From positions 22,224-86,223 of the forward strand of contig CANQBG010000002.1 in the NCBI GenBank assembly GCA_947588985.1: 64,000 bases of DNA, in the 5' to 3' direction. Shown in pieces: positions 1 to 10,050 of this stretch. The notes under the pieces are model-generated. The model was not told where the DNA came from, searched no databases, and was given only the letters and a program-made list of their open reading frames with translations. The stretch's first letter is position 1, and each line of letters starts with the position of its first letter. The stretch is from an uncultured Clostridia bacterium (GTDB lineage: Bacteria; Bacillota; Clostridia; Christensenellales; Borkfalkiaceae). The translations under genes and the position numbers were made by a program.

Positions 1-790
1 CGATCGCGACATCCGCGATCTCGGCGGGTTCATCGGCGGTCTGCGCCGCGTCGATTTCATCTTCTGCCCGTTGTTTGGCGGCTTCGAGTGCGGTCTTGCT
101 GCTCGCGTCCATGTTCGTGCCGCTTTCCGCGAGGATCTCGTCGTAGGCTTCTTGCACCGCCTGCTTGGCGGCGTCTTTGGCCTTTTGGACGGCGTCCAAC
201 GCGCGCTGCGCTTCGAGATCGGCCTTCACCGATTTGACAACTTCGGAGATATCGGCAAGGTCTTGCTTTTCGTCCGCCGCCGTTACGGCCGCTTCGACCG
301 CCTTCTTCGCCTCATCGACGATGGCCTTTGCGGCAGCGGAATCGCCACCTTGCTTCATGCTGTCGAGGAGCTCGTTTACGGCTTCCTTTACGGCCGCATT
401 CCGCTCCGCATTGCCCTTCGCGGCGTCGATCTTATCCAACACGGCCTTCTCCCCGCCCGCGGGCTCTACGCCGAGCACCGCTTTACTGTCGAGGTAATCC
501 TTCTTGGCGATGCCCGCCGCTTCGATCTCGCCCATCTTCGCGATCGCGGCATCCGCGATCTCGGCGGGTTCATCGGCGGTCTGCGCCGCGTCGATTTCAT
601 CTTCTGCCCGTTGTTTGGCGGCATCGAGCGCGGTCTTGCTGCTGCCGTCCATGTTCGTGCCGCTCGCCTCGAGGATCTCGTCGTAGGCTTCTTGCACCGC
701 CTGCTTGGCATCCTCTTTGGCCTTCTGTAAGGCGTCTGCGGCGCGCTGCGCCTCGAGCGCGGCCTTGGCGGCTTTGACGATCTCCGAAAC
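1..790. repeat. 540-bp direct repeat inside the adhesin gene
   Basis: Bases 1-250 and 541-790 are near-identical direct copies 540 bp (180 codons) apart, so the repeat is in frame with the helical region of the giant protein. A related, more diverged block recurs at about 1710-1880 compared with 785-955. Differences are mostly substitutions, so these are modular protein repeats able to recombine, not a CRISPR or a mobile element. Confidence 0.8.
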
Positions 791-3700
791 GTCCGCGATA
801 TTCCCCGCAGTCGTGGCGGCGGCAACGGCTTTATCGACCGCTGTCTTGGCGTCGGTGATGACTTTCTGCGCGGCTTGAGAATCGCCGGTCTCTCCCATCT
901 CATCGAGGAAATCTTTCGCGGCGTTGCCGAGGGCCTCGTTGATGTTATCGAGGGACTGCTCTTTTGCAATGCTATTAGCGAATTTCTCTTTGGCTTCCGC
1001 GAAGCCGGGGTCAGCTTCGCCCTTTGCGGCGACGTACGTCTCTGCATACTCCTTCGCCGCGAGATCGCGGTAGCGAATGGCGGGAAGTTCGGCTTGGGCG
1101 CCCTTGACGATCTTGTCGAGCTCGGCCTCGGCGGCTTCGAGAGCGTCGGCCCACGACTTGCCCGCTTCCTTATTGAGTGTTACGTCGTCAACTGCGTCCA
1201 GCGCGGCGGCCTTGGCTTTTTCGAGGGCGGCCTTGGCGGGATCCGTCATGCCACTCTGCGAAACGGCGGCATGGGCGGCTTCGATCTTTTCTTTCGCGTC
1301 TTGCTTGGCGGCGGCGAGATCTGCGATCGCGTCGTCGTGCGCTTTCGCCTCCTCGAGCGCGGCCTTGACGCCCTTCATCTCGTCCGCAAGCTCTTCCGGG
1401 ATCCCCGTGTAGTTCTCCACCGTGCCCTTCCCATCGGCAACGGCCGCGGCAAGGTTGCTTCCCTCCGCGGGAGCCGCGCCATCTACCTTGGCGGCTTCGT
1501 CGATGAGATCTTTGAGCGCTTCTTTGAAGATACCTTCTGCTTCCGCTTCCGTCGTCGCGGGTTCGAGCTGTTTTGCAAATTCTTCCGTGACGGTCGTATC
1601 CGGCGAGCTATCCGTCAAATTCTCATACGCCTTTTCGTAGGCCGCTTCAAGGTCTGCCTTGGCGTCATCGAGACGCTGTTTTTCGAGCGCGGCCTTGGCG
1701 GCTTCGACGATCTCCGAAACGTCCGCGATATTTCCCGCGCCATTGGCAGTTTCAACGGCTTTCTCGACTTCGCCCTGCGCGTCGGTGATGACTTTCTGCG
1801 CGGCAGTGGAATCGCCGGCCTCTCCCATCTCGTCGAGGAATTCTTTCGCGGCGTTGCCGAGGGCATTGTTGAGCTCTTCGAGCTTGGTGGCCTTTTCGAT
1901 GGCGGCGAGCGCCTCATCGCCCTCTCCGGGGGTTGCGGTTTCGCCGTTTGCAGCCTTGTAGAGTTCGTCGTATTCCTGCTTTGCCTGTTCGCGGAGGCGT
2001 TCGAATGCGACGTCCGCTCTCGCCTTTTCGGCAATTTCTTTCAGCGTATCCTTCGAAACGACGCCCTTGTCTTGGGACGCGCCGCCGTTCGCCGCCGCAA
2101 CGGCCTTTTGGGCCTCTTCCTTGGCGCCATTCGCGACTTGTTTCACGGATTCGACGTCGTCACGGACGTATTCCTCGAGAAGGTCCGCGATTGCCTGTTG
2201 CAGGGCGGCGTTGAGGTCTACACTGTTGCTGTTTTTCGCGATTTCCGCGAGGGCGGCTGAAACGGCAGGGCCCTCGGCACCAAGCGTTGTGCCGTGGAGG
2301 CCATTGTAGAAGGCGAGGTAGGCATCCTGCGCCGCCTGCTGCTCTTTTGCGACCTGCGCGGCATAGCCGGTAGTTTCATTCACGAAGCCCGCAATCGCGT
2401 TCTCCAAATCGGAGATCCCGGTGCGCGGATCGGCAGCGGCCTCATTCACCGCTTCGATTGCGTCGTTTACGATATCCTGCACGGCCTTGGAATCCTTATC
2501 GGCCGTCAAATGACCTTCGAGGAGCCCGACGACGGCGTCCTTCAAGCGCTTATCGGCCTCTTGGGCAGATGTTGCCTTCCCGATGTTCTCAAGATTTTTG
2601 TCCGCCGCTTCGGGGGCCTTCCCATAGATATCCGTGTAGCGCGCCGTGTATTCTTTGACTGCGGCATCGACGCTACTCTGTACTTTTTCCCCTGCGATGG
2701 TCCCAATGCCGGCTTCCACGATTCCGCTGAGGGTGGGAACGAAGCGGGTGGCCGCGACGTCTGCGGCCGTGTAGGCCGTATAGACCTCGTCTTTGACGTC
2801 TGCAACGGCCTTCTGCACCGCCTGATCATCGACCACGTTGCCCGATTCGTCCTTCGCGAGGAAGGTGTTTTCGAGCAGATTGGCCGTGGCGAGATAGAGC
2901 GCGGCGTTGAGGTCCTTCGTCGTCTCGGCGGCCTTAAAGGTCTCGGCTATTTCTTGATAATACGGCGTACCCTGCGCTACTTCAACGCCCGTGGCGGCCT
3001 TGTAGGAAGCGAAGTAATCCGCTATGGCCGCTTCGAGCTCTTTCTCGCGCTGCGCCGCGAACCGATCCCCGAAGGAGCCGGTTGCTCCCTCGTTCTCAAA
3101 CGCCTCGAACTCGGCGGAGAAGTCCGCGATCTCGCCCTCGGCGGGCGTGACGCCGGCGAGCGCCTGTTGGGCTGCGGCGATGAGATCCTGCAACGCTTTG
3201 GACTGCTCGCTCTCACCGTTCTCCTCGGCGCGGAGGCCGCGAAGAAGGTCGGAAATAGCATCGCTTAAAGCTTCGTTGAGCTCTTCCGCGGTACCCATGT
3301 CTGCGGTGGCAGCTTCGAAAGCGGTAATTTCCGCCTCGGAGGCCGCTTTGCCCATGATCGCCTTGTAAGACTCTGCATACTCCTCTTTGGCGATGGCTTT
3401 GAGGACGTTTTGCTTGAGCGCTTGGGCCTTGGCCTGCTCTTGGGCGAGCTCGCCCTGCATGCGGGTGAGGGCCTGTGCCCACGTCTCGTAGACCGCCCCA
3501 TCCTCCAAGGAGGCGGGCTCGAGCTTGAGGCCGTTTACTTCCGATTGAAGCGCGGTCTGCGCTTCGGAAAGGGACGCGGCGTCCGCTTCGGAGACGCGCT
3601 TGCCGTCCTTTTCTGCATTATAGGCCTCTTCGACTTCCGCGAGGACTTCTTCCTTTGCGCGGAGGAATTCGAAGTTTTCCTTTGCGCCGTCTACGGCTGC

Positions 3701-6700
3701 GGCAACTTGGGCGATGCCGCGCGCATTGGGCTCGGCGTTCTCTACGGCTTTCGCGAGCGCGGAGGCGTATTCCTTTGCGAGACTGCCCGCTTCGTCGCCT
3801 TCGGTGGCCGTCTCGAGCAGACCATTTACGCCTTCTTTGAGCACTTCGTTGAGCGCATCCGCGGTACCCATGTCCGAACCCGTGAGCTTTTGAAGCGTTG
3901 CGTCGTCCGGATCTGCTTCCGCGCCCGTGATGGCCTTGTGGGCCGCCTTGTATTGCGCGACGGCGTCGTCTTTCAGACGTTGCGCCTCGATCTCGGCCTT
4001 CACGCCCTTCACGGCCGCGGCGAGAGTTTCCGCCTCAATGAGGGCGTCTCCCGCTTTCTCGATGGCCGTCTTGACTTCCGCTTTGGCGGCTTTTACGATG
4101 TTGGAAACGCTGCCTACGGGATCGCTGAGCTCCTCGAGCGTGAGGAGGGAATCGAGAAGATCTGCTATGCCGCTCTGCAGTGTTTTGTTGAGCTCCGCGA
4201 CGCTCTTTGCGCCGTCGAGCGCGTCCACGGCCCTTTGGGCAACGGCGACGAGCGAGGAGAGCTCCGGATCTTCCGCGTAGGGCGTAAGATCCAATTGCGC
4301 CGTCTCCTTGCCTTCCGTCTTGGCGAAGGTGAGCTCGGGCTTGGGGTCGATTGCCGCGTTGAAGGCGGCGACGTACGCCCTCTTGGCGTCTCCGATTTGG
4401 TCGGCAAGGGTGAAGGCCGCCGTGGCCTCCGCCGCAATCTTCGCTTTGGCCTCTTCGCTGAGTTTGCCATCCGTCTTATCCGCGTCTTGATACTCGCGCT
4501 TGGCGAGGGCGACATATTGCTTGGCGAGCTCGTCCTTCACGAGATCCGCGTTGAAGGAATCCTCCCAATTGGGCTCGGTCTGCCCTTTCACAAACGCCTC
4601 ATAGGCCTTTTGCAGGGCGTCGACGGCGTCCTGAGCGAGCTCGAAGTTTTGGAGCATGCGGTCGGCCTCGTCCATCGTCCGGGCGGCGGCAATGCCCTCC
4701 ACGCATTGATCGCAGAAGGGCCCGAATTGCTCCCTCTTGTTCCCCTCTGCGTCATCTTTCAGGAACGCATCTACCTTCTCCTGCATCTCCTTTTGGGCGA
4801 GCATGAGGTAGGCGGTGAGCGGCTCGGGAAGCGGCGTCTTGCTGTCGGCCTCGCCCTGCGCATAGCCATTCTCATAGAGCAGGTCTGCGAGCTTTTGCAA
4901 CACGGCGAACTCGAGCTTCTCGTAGCTCGTCTCCGCCGCTTTCAAGTTCCCTTTGAGCGTGGCGAGGGCTTGCGCTCCTTCCACGTTATCGACGTCGGAA
5001 TATTTCTCTCCGGTGGCGTAGTTGACCGCCTGTTTGAGATAGTCCCCGTTCTCCTCGAACCATTCCTCGGCGCGGCGAAGGTCGTAGGCCGCCTCGAGCG
5101 CGTCTTTCTTGTCCTTCTCGAAGCCGCAGACGGCCGTCTTGCGGGCCTCTTCGAGGAAGTTTTGAAGTTCCTCCGTGGCCGTTGCATTCAACGCAGTTTC
5201 GAGGTCGGCATAGGCCTCCATTACTTTTGCGAGCTCCGTGGAAGGCACTTTCTTATTCTTCAGCTCTGTGCCGTTGAAGTGCTCGGCATAGGCTCTCTCG
5301 AAATTCTCCCGCGCGGTCTGCTGTTCCGCTGTAAGGGTGAGGTAGCTATGGATGCACGAGACGGGCAGACCGGGGAATACGGCCGTTTCGCCCGCGGGCG
5401 TGCGCGCATACAGTGTGTAGACGGTATCGGGCGCGAGGCCGGTGAAGCCGAGCGTGCCGTCTTTGGCGGTGAGCCAAACTTCCTTGCCGTCCTCATCTGT
5501 GAGGAACTTGCCGTCCGCCGTCTGAAGAGTATATTCGAGGCCTTGGTGCTTTTCGTCTACGCCGAGCGTGAGCGAGGTGCTCGTCACGTCCTCGAGCGTG
5601 AATTGCGCGCCGGTGAGGTCGGGGTCCTCCGCACGGGAGCCGACCTTGACCTGCTTTTCTTCGCCATCCTTATCTTGGAATGTGGCGTTGCCCTGATCGT
5701 CGATCTTTATGTCGGCAGGGATCCCCTCCCCACCCCATGTCTGAGGTTCGCCGTCATTCGGGACATATTTCCAACCTTCGGGAAGTTTGAGATTCCCTTC
5801 GTCCACGACGACGACTTCGAGCGGAAGATCCTTCACCGTCACATCGGCGGCGTCGTCCTCCCAATAGAAGAGGGCGAGTTCGGCGGTCTGGTTGGTCGCG
5901 GTGAGGCCTTCCACGTCGAATGTAAAGGTTCCGTCGGCATTGAGCCGGATTTCGCCCGCCGCGGGAGACGCGGAGACGGTGTAAACTTTCTCCCCCACCG
6001 TGAAGGTGGCCTTGGTGCAGTTGGGCACGTCGAGCACGCCCGAAACGGTGAGCTTGTTCGCTTCCGTCTGAGAGACCTCGAGGGAATAGCTGCTCTGCGC
6101 GAGGACGGTCATCTCCCCTTCCGGATAGCGGAAGTAGAAGGTGTTCGCAAAGCCTGCGGAAGCCGTTTCCTTTATGTTGAGCTTATCGAGGAGAGCTTTG
6201 GTCTCTGCAACGGTGCCCTTTGCCTTGGCGATCGCGCCGTCGGAGGCGGCTTGGCCTTCTTCGGTCTTTTCGAAGGCGACGGAGAGGCTGTCTCCCGTAA
6301 AGCCCGTCACGTCTACATAGGTCTCGTAATAGCGGTCGGAGGCGGGATAGTTGCCGGCGGCGTCGGGCGAGGCCTTGCCGTCTACGGCGTAGCAGGAGGC
6401 GTCGAGATACACATTGCCCGAGATCGCGGGGTTGCCGCTTACGGCGAGTTTGCCCGCGCCGTTGCCCTCGATATAGGGCTTGGTGGTCGCGCCCGCGTAG
6501 TCCTCCGCGCTGTATTGGTTATAGAGGTAGAGCGCGTTTTGCGAAGGCTCTACCGCGGACACGGTACCCCCCGAGACGGTGAGGCTCGCGCCTTCCTCCA
6601 CGGAGAGCACGCCCAAATCGTGTAGCGAAACGTTGCCCGTGATTTCGGCATTTTCGGATACGGTGGTCTCCGCGCCGCCATAGATAGACTGCACCGCGGC

Positions 6701-9700
6701 GCCCTTCATCTGCGAGACGTTGCCCGTGATTTTGCCGCCCGTGATGTTGACCTGCGGGCCGTGGCCACCGTTTTGCGCGGGATCGACGTAGTTGGGGTTG
6801 GGGGTGCCGTTGGTATTCTCGGGCTTATTGACGTTCATGATCGCGCCGCCCTCGCGGGAGTAGCAATCCTGAATGAGGCCGCCCGTCATGTTGAGCGTGC
6901 CCTGCCCTTCGTTGCGGACGCCGCCGCCATAGTTCTGCGAGCCGAAGCCCACCCCGGGCATGGCCCAGTTGTTGTCGTTATTCTGAATGGTGGCCCCTTC
7001 CCCAATATTGAGGGTGCCTTGGTTGACGATGACGGGAGCATGCGCCACGACGCCCGTGTTGTTGGTCTCCACGGTGCCTGCGCCGCCATTCCCGTCGTCT
7101 GCGATTTTGACCTTGCCCGCCTGCGCCGTCCAATCGGAATATGCGGGGGTCTCGGGTTTGTCCTTATTCCACACGGCGCCGCCGTCGAGGATGACGTTTG
7201 TGAGGGTGAGGGAAGCGCCCTTCTCCACCTTGATCATCTCATCGGTGAGGGACGTCCCACGCTTCAGCGTGAAGGGATCGACTTCCTCGTCGTACTCCGC
7301 GTTGCCGCCCGACTCGGAAACGGTGCCCGTGATGCTGCCGAGGGTGATGTGCGCGCCCGCGGGGATCGTGAGTTTCTCCAAGATCTCGAGGTCGCCGCCG
7401 TATATCTGGCCGCCCTCCGTCTGCGTATTGCGATATTGGTAGAGCGCGACCTTCCCGGGATCCTCGCTCGTGGAGGTTGCGGCAACCGCGTCGATGGCCG
7501 CCTGCAAGCTCGCGCAGGGCACCCATTTCGTGCCATCGTAATATGCCGCAACGTTATCCGACGTCGGCCTAAGATGCAGCGAGCCGTCCGCCGCGTTGGG
7601 ATCAAAGGTGTAGCCCGCGTTCTTGACGCGCATGAATCCCTTCATGTCGGCGGCAGAAAGCGCGTTACCTTCACTCGTAATGTACTTCGAAAAATCCTCG
7701 ACTTGGTTTGCGGGGTCCTCGAATTCGACGATGATCGTCTTTCCCGCTTCGGGAGCTTCGCCCGAGAGGACGATGCTCGCGTTCTTCTCATCGCTCGCGG
7801 TGTAGCCGAGCATGATGCCGTCGTTGATGTCGTTTGCCGCCGTGGGGAGGGTAAGCGTGGAGCCGTCCGCCACATAGACGCCGTTGGCCTTTGCGGCCGA
7901 GTTGTTTTCAATATATGTACTTTCGTGGATCCCGGCCGTGGTGCCGCTGCCGAGATAGATCGCGCCGCCCGTGGCCGCCGAGCAGCCCGTCGCCGTGATC
8001 GCGAGGTTGGCAGCCTCTACCGTTGCTTCCTCCGCATAGATCGCGCCGCCGTTTTCGGCCGCCATACAGCCGTTGAAGGTGACGGAGGCCCCTTCCTCCG
8101 CTGCCGTGAGGACCGCGCCGCCCGTGAGGGAGATGGCGCCGCCGTTTTGCGCTTTCGCGGCGGAGGCCCCGCAGGAGGCGAAGGTGTTCTCGCCCGCAAG
8201 GGTGATTTTCGCGCCCGCGCCATTTGCCGCGACGGCGGAGTTGCCGAAGCTCTCCACCGAGACATTTTCTAAGGTGAGCGCGCCGCCCGTCAAGGAGACA
8301 AGGGAGGTGGGATTTTGAGGAACGCCCTTCGCGGCGACAGCTTGCAATGTGAGGACTCCGCCGCCCTGCACCTCGAACATGCTCCCCGCGGAAGCCGTCA
8401 GTTTGAGCTCGGCGGGCATATCCGCCTTGTCGCCCTGCGTGATCGTGATATCTTTTGAAACGGCGATCGGGGAGCCGACTTCCACGGTGCCGTTGACGTA
8501 GATGGGGCCCGCGGCGGTGCCGGCTTCCACGGCCTTTACCGCCTCTTCGAGGGTGGGGTACGTTGTTTTCGCATCGCCGGTCCCCGTGTAAATTTCGGAG
8601 GAGAGGCTGTTGGTGACGCGGAACGACCACGTCTTGCCGTTGAGGTTGGTGCCGCCCGCATAGGAGATCTTTACGGTGGCGGTGCCCGTCTCCGAGCCGC
8701 CGGTGAGCTTCAGCGCGCTCAAATCGCCCGAGCCCGTCACGGAGACGGCCTTGCTCCCCGAAGGCTCCACGGTGATCGTAAACTTCCCGCCGTCCTTTGT
8801 GGGATCGAAGGGGGATGTGAACTTCAAAAGCGTGTCCGCGGAAATCTCTTGCCCCGGCGTCGTCTCTACGGTCTGCTGATAGGTTTCGGCCACGGGGTCC
8901 GCTTTGTCGATGTACCATGTGACCATTTTGTAATCGCCGCCGCCCAAAAGCGCGACAAGGGTATACGTCCCGGCGTTCGTCTTGTTCGTGTCGCCTGCAA
9001 AAATCACGCTCGAACCGCCCAACGTCTTGGCGAGCTTGACCCACGTATTTTCCGTTGTGAAGTTGTGCTCTTGTCCGGTGTAGGGCAAGTGATTGCCGTC
9101 GATCCCGGCCATGGCCAATGCGGATTGGGGCGTAAGTCCCGAGCTGCCGCCGCCCGTGCCGCCACTTCCGCCGGTGCCGCCGCCCGTGCTCATGTTTATG
9201 TTCAGACAGTCTGACGAGGAGGAATGCCAACTCACCGCACCGTCCTTAGTAAAGTAAGCCTTGCTCCACTCTTTCAGCTGCGCCGAGGTGGTTGATACGG
9301 CATTGTACGCCTTCATGTAGATATAGCCGTCGTTATCTACATAGAGATTTTGATATCTGGCGCTATTGACGACGATCCTGCCATCCGTAATATTGGTCAA
9401 CAACGTGATCGCCGTAGACGAAGAACTGCACTGCATGATGGCGCCCGACGATACCGCCGTCCCATACGGAGCGTATACGACCATATAGCCGCCATTCTTT
9501 ACTTTATAGCCGAGCATATTCGCCGTCCCGCCCGATGACCATTGGTCAAGGATGACGGTGCCGCCATACTCGTTGACGCGGTAGATCGACAGAGACTTTC
9601 CCCTCGGATCTGTCAAGTACACCGTCGCCTCTTCGTAGTACGGCGTGAAAAACTGCGCCTTCTGCGCAGGCGTCAAGACGGTCTCCGCGGCTTCCGAAGA

Positions 9701-9823
9701 AACGCGCGGCTCGGCGTCGTGAAAGCCGACTGCGTGGATCAGCGCGAACGCCGAAACAAGCATGAACAGCGCAACGAGCACGTACATGACCGCATTTCGC
9801 ATGAAATTTACTCGCTTTCTCAT
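1..9823 (-). CDS. Giant surface adhesin-like protein, 3' end beyond window
   Basis: This gene is absent from the ORF track because its stop lies outside the window, but the minus frame from ATG 9823 reads openly for about 3274 codons to base 2. A good Shine-Dalgarno (GAGGAGAG) precedes the ATG. Order seen: a signal or anchor helix (about residues 13-34, VMYVLVALFMLVSAFALIHAV); a glycine-rich linker (STGGGTGGSGGTGGG); an MBG/Ig-like domain ending in VTWYIDKADP; a long right-handed beta-helix with GGAIY and NGGAI turns (roughly 330-1100); further Ig-like beta regions; then, from about residue 1480 on, Ala/Lys/Glu-rich helical repeats of 140-180 residues. This architecture is typical of secreted Gram-positive adhesins. 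The anchoring end is not visible. TetR gene and a palindrome lie upstream. Ligand unknown. Confidence 0.85.
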   Translation of the reverse strand, partial: MRKRVNFMRNAVMYVLVALFMLVSAFALIHAVGFHDAEPRVSSEAAETVLTPAQKAQFFTPYYEEATVYLTDPRGKSLSIYRVNEYGGTVILDQWSSGGTANMLGYKVKNGGYMVVYAPYGTAVSSGAIMQCSSSSTAITLLTNITDGRIVVNSARYQNLYVDNDGYIYMKAYNAVSTTSAQLKEWSKAYFTKDGAVSWHSSSSDCLNINMSTGGGTGGSGGTGGGSSGLTPQSALAMAGIDGNHLPYTGQEHNFTTENTWVKLAKTLGGSSVIFAGDTNKTNAGTYTLVALLGGGDYKMVTWYIDKADPVAETYQQTVETTPGQEISADTLLKFTSPFDPTKDGGKFTITVEPSGSKAVSVTGSGDLSALKLTGGSETGTATVKISYAGGTNLNGKTWSFRVTNSLSSEIYTGTGDAKTTYPTLEEAVKAVEAGTAAGPIYVNGTVEVGSPIAVSKDITITQGDKADMPAELKLTASAGSMFEVQGGGVLTLQAVAAKGVPQNPTSLVSLTGGALTLENVSVESFGNSAVAANGAGAKITLAGENTFASCGASAAKAQNGGAISLTGGAVLTAAEEGASVTFNGCMAAENGGAIYAEEATVEAANLAITATGCSAATGGAIYLGSGTTAGIHESTYIENNSAAKANGVYVADGSTLTLPTAANDINDGIMLGYTASDEKNASIVLSGEAPEAGKTIIVEFEDPANQVEDFSKYITSEGNALSAADMKGFMRVKNAGYTFDPNAADGSLHLRPTSDNVAAYYDGTKWVPCASLQAAIDAVAATSTSEDPGKVALYQYRNTQTEGGQIYGGDLEILEKLTIPAGAHITLGSITGTVSESGGNAEYDEEVDPFTLKRGTSLTDEMIKVEKGASLTLTNVILDGGAVWNKDKPETPAYSDWTAQAGKVKIADDGNGGAGTVETNNTGVVAHAPVIVNQGTLNIGEGATIQNNDNNWAMPGVGFGSQNYGGGVRNEGQGTLNMTGGLIQDCYSREGGAIMNVNKPENTNGTPNPNYVDPAQNGGHGPQVNITGGKITGNVSQMKGAAVQSIYGGAETTVSENAEITGNVSLHDLGVLSVEEGASLTVSGGTVSAVEPSQNALYLYNQYSAEDYAGATTKPYIEGNGAGKLAVSGNPAISGNVYLDASCYAVDGKASPDAAGNYPASDRYYETYVDVTGFTGDSLSVAFEKTEEGQAASDGAIAKAKGTVAETKALLDKLNIKETASAGFANTFYFRYPEGEMTVLAQSSYSLEVSQTEANKLTVSGVLDVPNCTKATFTVGEKVYTVSASPAAGEIRLNADGTFTFDVEGLTATNQTAELALFYWEDDAADVTVKDLPLEVVVVDEGNLKLPEGWKYVPNDGEPQTWGGEGIPADIKIDDQGNATFQDKDGEEKQVKVGSRAEDPDLTGAQFTLEDVTSTSLTLGVDEKHQGLEYTLQTADGKFLTDEDGKEVWLTAKDGTLGFTGLAPDTVYTLYARTPAGETAVFPGLPVSCIHSYLTLTAEQQTARENFERAYAEHFNGTELKNKKVPSTELAKVMEAYADLETALNATATEELQNFLEEARKTAVCGFEKDKKDALEAAYDLRRAEEWFEENGDYLKQAVNYATGEKYSDVDNVEGAQALATLKGNLKAAETSYEKLEFAVLQKLADLLYENGYAQGEADSKTPLPEPLTAYLMLAQKEMQEKVDAFLKDDAEGNKREQFGPFCDQCVEGIAAARTMDEADRMLQNFELAQDAVDALQKAYEAFVKGQTEPNWEDSFNADLVKDELAKQYVALAKREYQDADKTDGKLSEEAKAKIAAEATAAFTLADQIGDAKRAYVAAFNAAIDPKPELTFAKTEGKETAQLDLTPYAEDPELSSLVAVAQRAVDALDGAKSVAELNKTLQSGIADLLDSLLTLEELSDPVGSVSNIVKAAKAEVKTAIEKAGDALIEAETLAAAVKGVKAEIEAQRLKDDAVAQYKAAHKAITGAEADPDDATLQKLTGSDMGTADALNEVLKEGVNGLLETATEGDEAGSLAKEYASALAKAVENAEPNARGIAQVAAAVDGAKENFEFLRAKEEVLAEVEEAYNAEKDGKRVSEADAASLSEAQTALQSEVNGLKLEPASLEDGAVYETWAQALTRMQGELAQEQAKAQALKQNVLKAIAKEEYAESYKAIMGKAASEAEITAFEAATADMGTAEELNEALSDAISDLLRGLRAEENGESEQSKALQDLIAAAQQALAGVTPAEGEIADFSAEFEAFENEGATGSFGDRFAAQREKELEAAIADYFASYKAATGVEVAQGTPYYQEIAETFKAAETTKDLNAALYLATANLLENTFLAKDESGNVVDDQAVQKAVADVKDEVYTAYTAADVAATRFVPTLSGIVEAGIGTIAGEKVQSSVDAAVKEYTARYTDIYGKAPEAADKNLENIGKATSAQEADKRLKDAVVGLLEGHLTADKDSKAVQDIVNDAIEAVNEAAADPRTGISDLENAIAGFVNETTGYAAQVAKEQQAAQDAYLAFYNGLHGTTLGAEGPAVSAALAEIAKNSNSVDLNAALQQAIADLLEEYVRDDVESVKQVANGAKEEAQKAVAAANGGASQDKGVVSKDTLKEIAEKARADVAFERLREQAKQEYDELYKAANGETATPGEGDEALAAIEKATKLEELNNALGNAAKEFLDEMGEAGDSTAAQKVITDAQGEVEKAVETANGAGNIADVSEIVEAAKAALEKQRLDDAKADLEAAYEKAYENLTDSSPDTTVTEEFAKQLEPATTEAEAEGIFKEALKDLIDEAAKVDGAAPAEGSNLAAAVADGKGTVENYTGIPEELADEMKGVKAALEEAKAHDDAIADLAAAKQDAKEKIEAAHAAVSQSGMTDPAKAALEKAKAAALDAVDDVTLNKEAGKSWADALEAAEAELDKIVKGAQAELPAIRYRDLAAKEYAETYVAAKGEADPGFAEAKEKFANSIAKEQSLDNINEALGNAAKDFLDEMGETGDSQAAQKVITDAKTAVDKAVAAATTAGNIADVSEIVKAAKAALEAQRAADALQKAKEDAKQAVQEAYDEILEASGTNMDGSSKTALDAAKQRAEDEIDAAQTADEPAEIADAAIAKMGEIEAAGIAKKDYLDSKAVLGVEPAGGEKAVLDKIDAAKGNAERNAAVKEAVNELLDSMKQGGDSAAAKAIVDEAKKAVEAAVTAADEKQDLADISEVVKSVKADLEAQRALDAVQKAKDAAKQAVQEAYDEILAESGTNMDASSKTALEAAKQRAEDEIDAAQTADEPAEIADVAI

Positions 9824-9951
9824 GATTTTCTCTCCTCACTATCTTTGTTCACACAAGGTGCTTTGTCCTGTTTTCGCGCCGCACGGGGCGGCCCATGCCA
9901 TTGTCGCATTCGAATTTTTCCCTCCCTGAATGGTCTCGGGTGAGGAAGTAA

Positions 9952-9979
9952 TCACTCACTGAGTGAGCGTTCACTCACC
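9952..9979. promoter_or_regulatory. Palindromic operator upstream of the adhesin gene
   Basis: TCACTCACTGAGTGA (9952-9966) is a perfect 7-bp inverted repeat with one central base, and a further half-site TTCACTCACC follows at once. It sits about 130 bp before the adhesin ATG and directly after the tetR gene, the usual place and size for a TetR-family operator. That the neighbouring TetR binds here is an inference. Confidence 0.6.
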
Positions 9980-9995
9980 AAAATCCGTATTTTTT

Positions 9996-10011
9996 CGGGG
10001 CAATAGCCCCG
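9996..10011. other. CGGGGC/GCCCCG hairpin between tetR and adhesin
   Basis: A 6-bp perfect stem (CGGGGC-aata-GCCCCG) follows the tetR stop. The T-run after the stem lies on the plus strand (GTTTTTT), so as an intrinsic terminator it would work for plus-strand rather than tetR transcription. Whether it ends tetR mRNA is unclear. Confidence 0.4.
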
Positions 10012-10050
10012 TTTTTTCGGTATTTTCAATTTTTTATTCTTTTGCGCGCC

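Noticed and set aside
1-1900. CRISPR array
   Set aside because: The 540-bp repeats are coding, in frame and without spacers; no cas genes.
71-9230. Long ORFs across 1-9.8 kb (for example plus 3410-6625, 1071 aa; plus 6761-8272; minus 7908-9230)
   Set aside because: They are shadows of the giant minus-strand adhesin, caused by GC-rich repetitive coding DNA: Leu/Gly/Arg-rich products without motifs or ribosome sites. The true frame is missing from the track only because its stop is outside the window.
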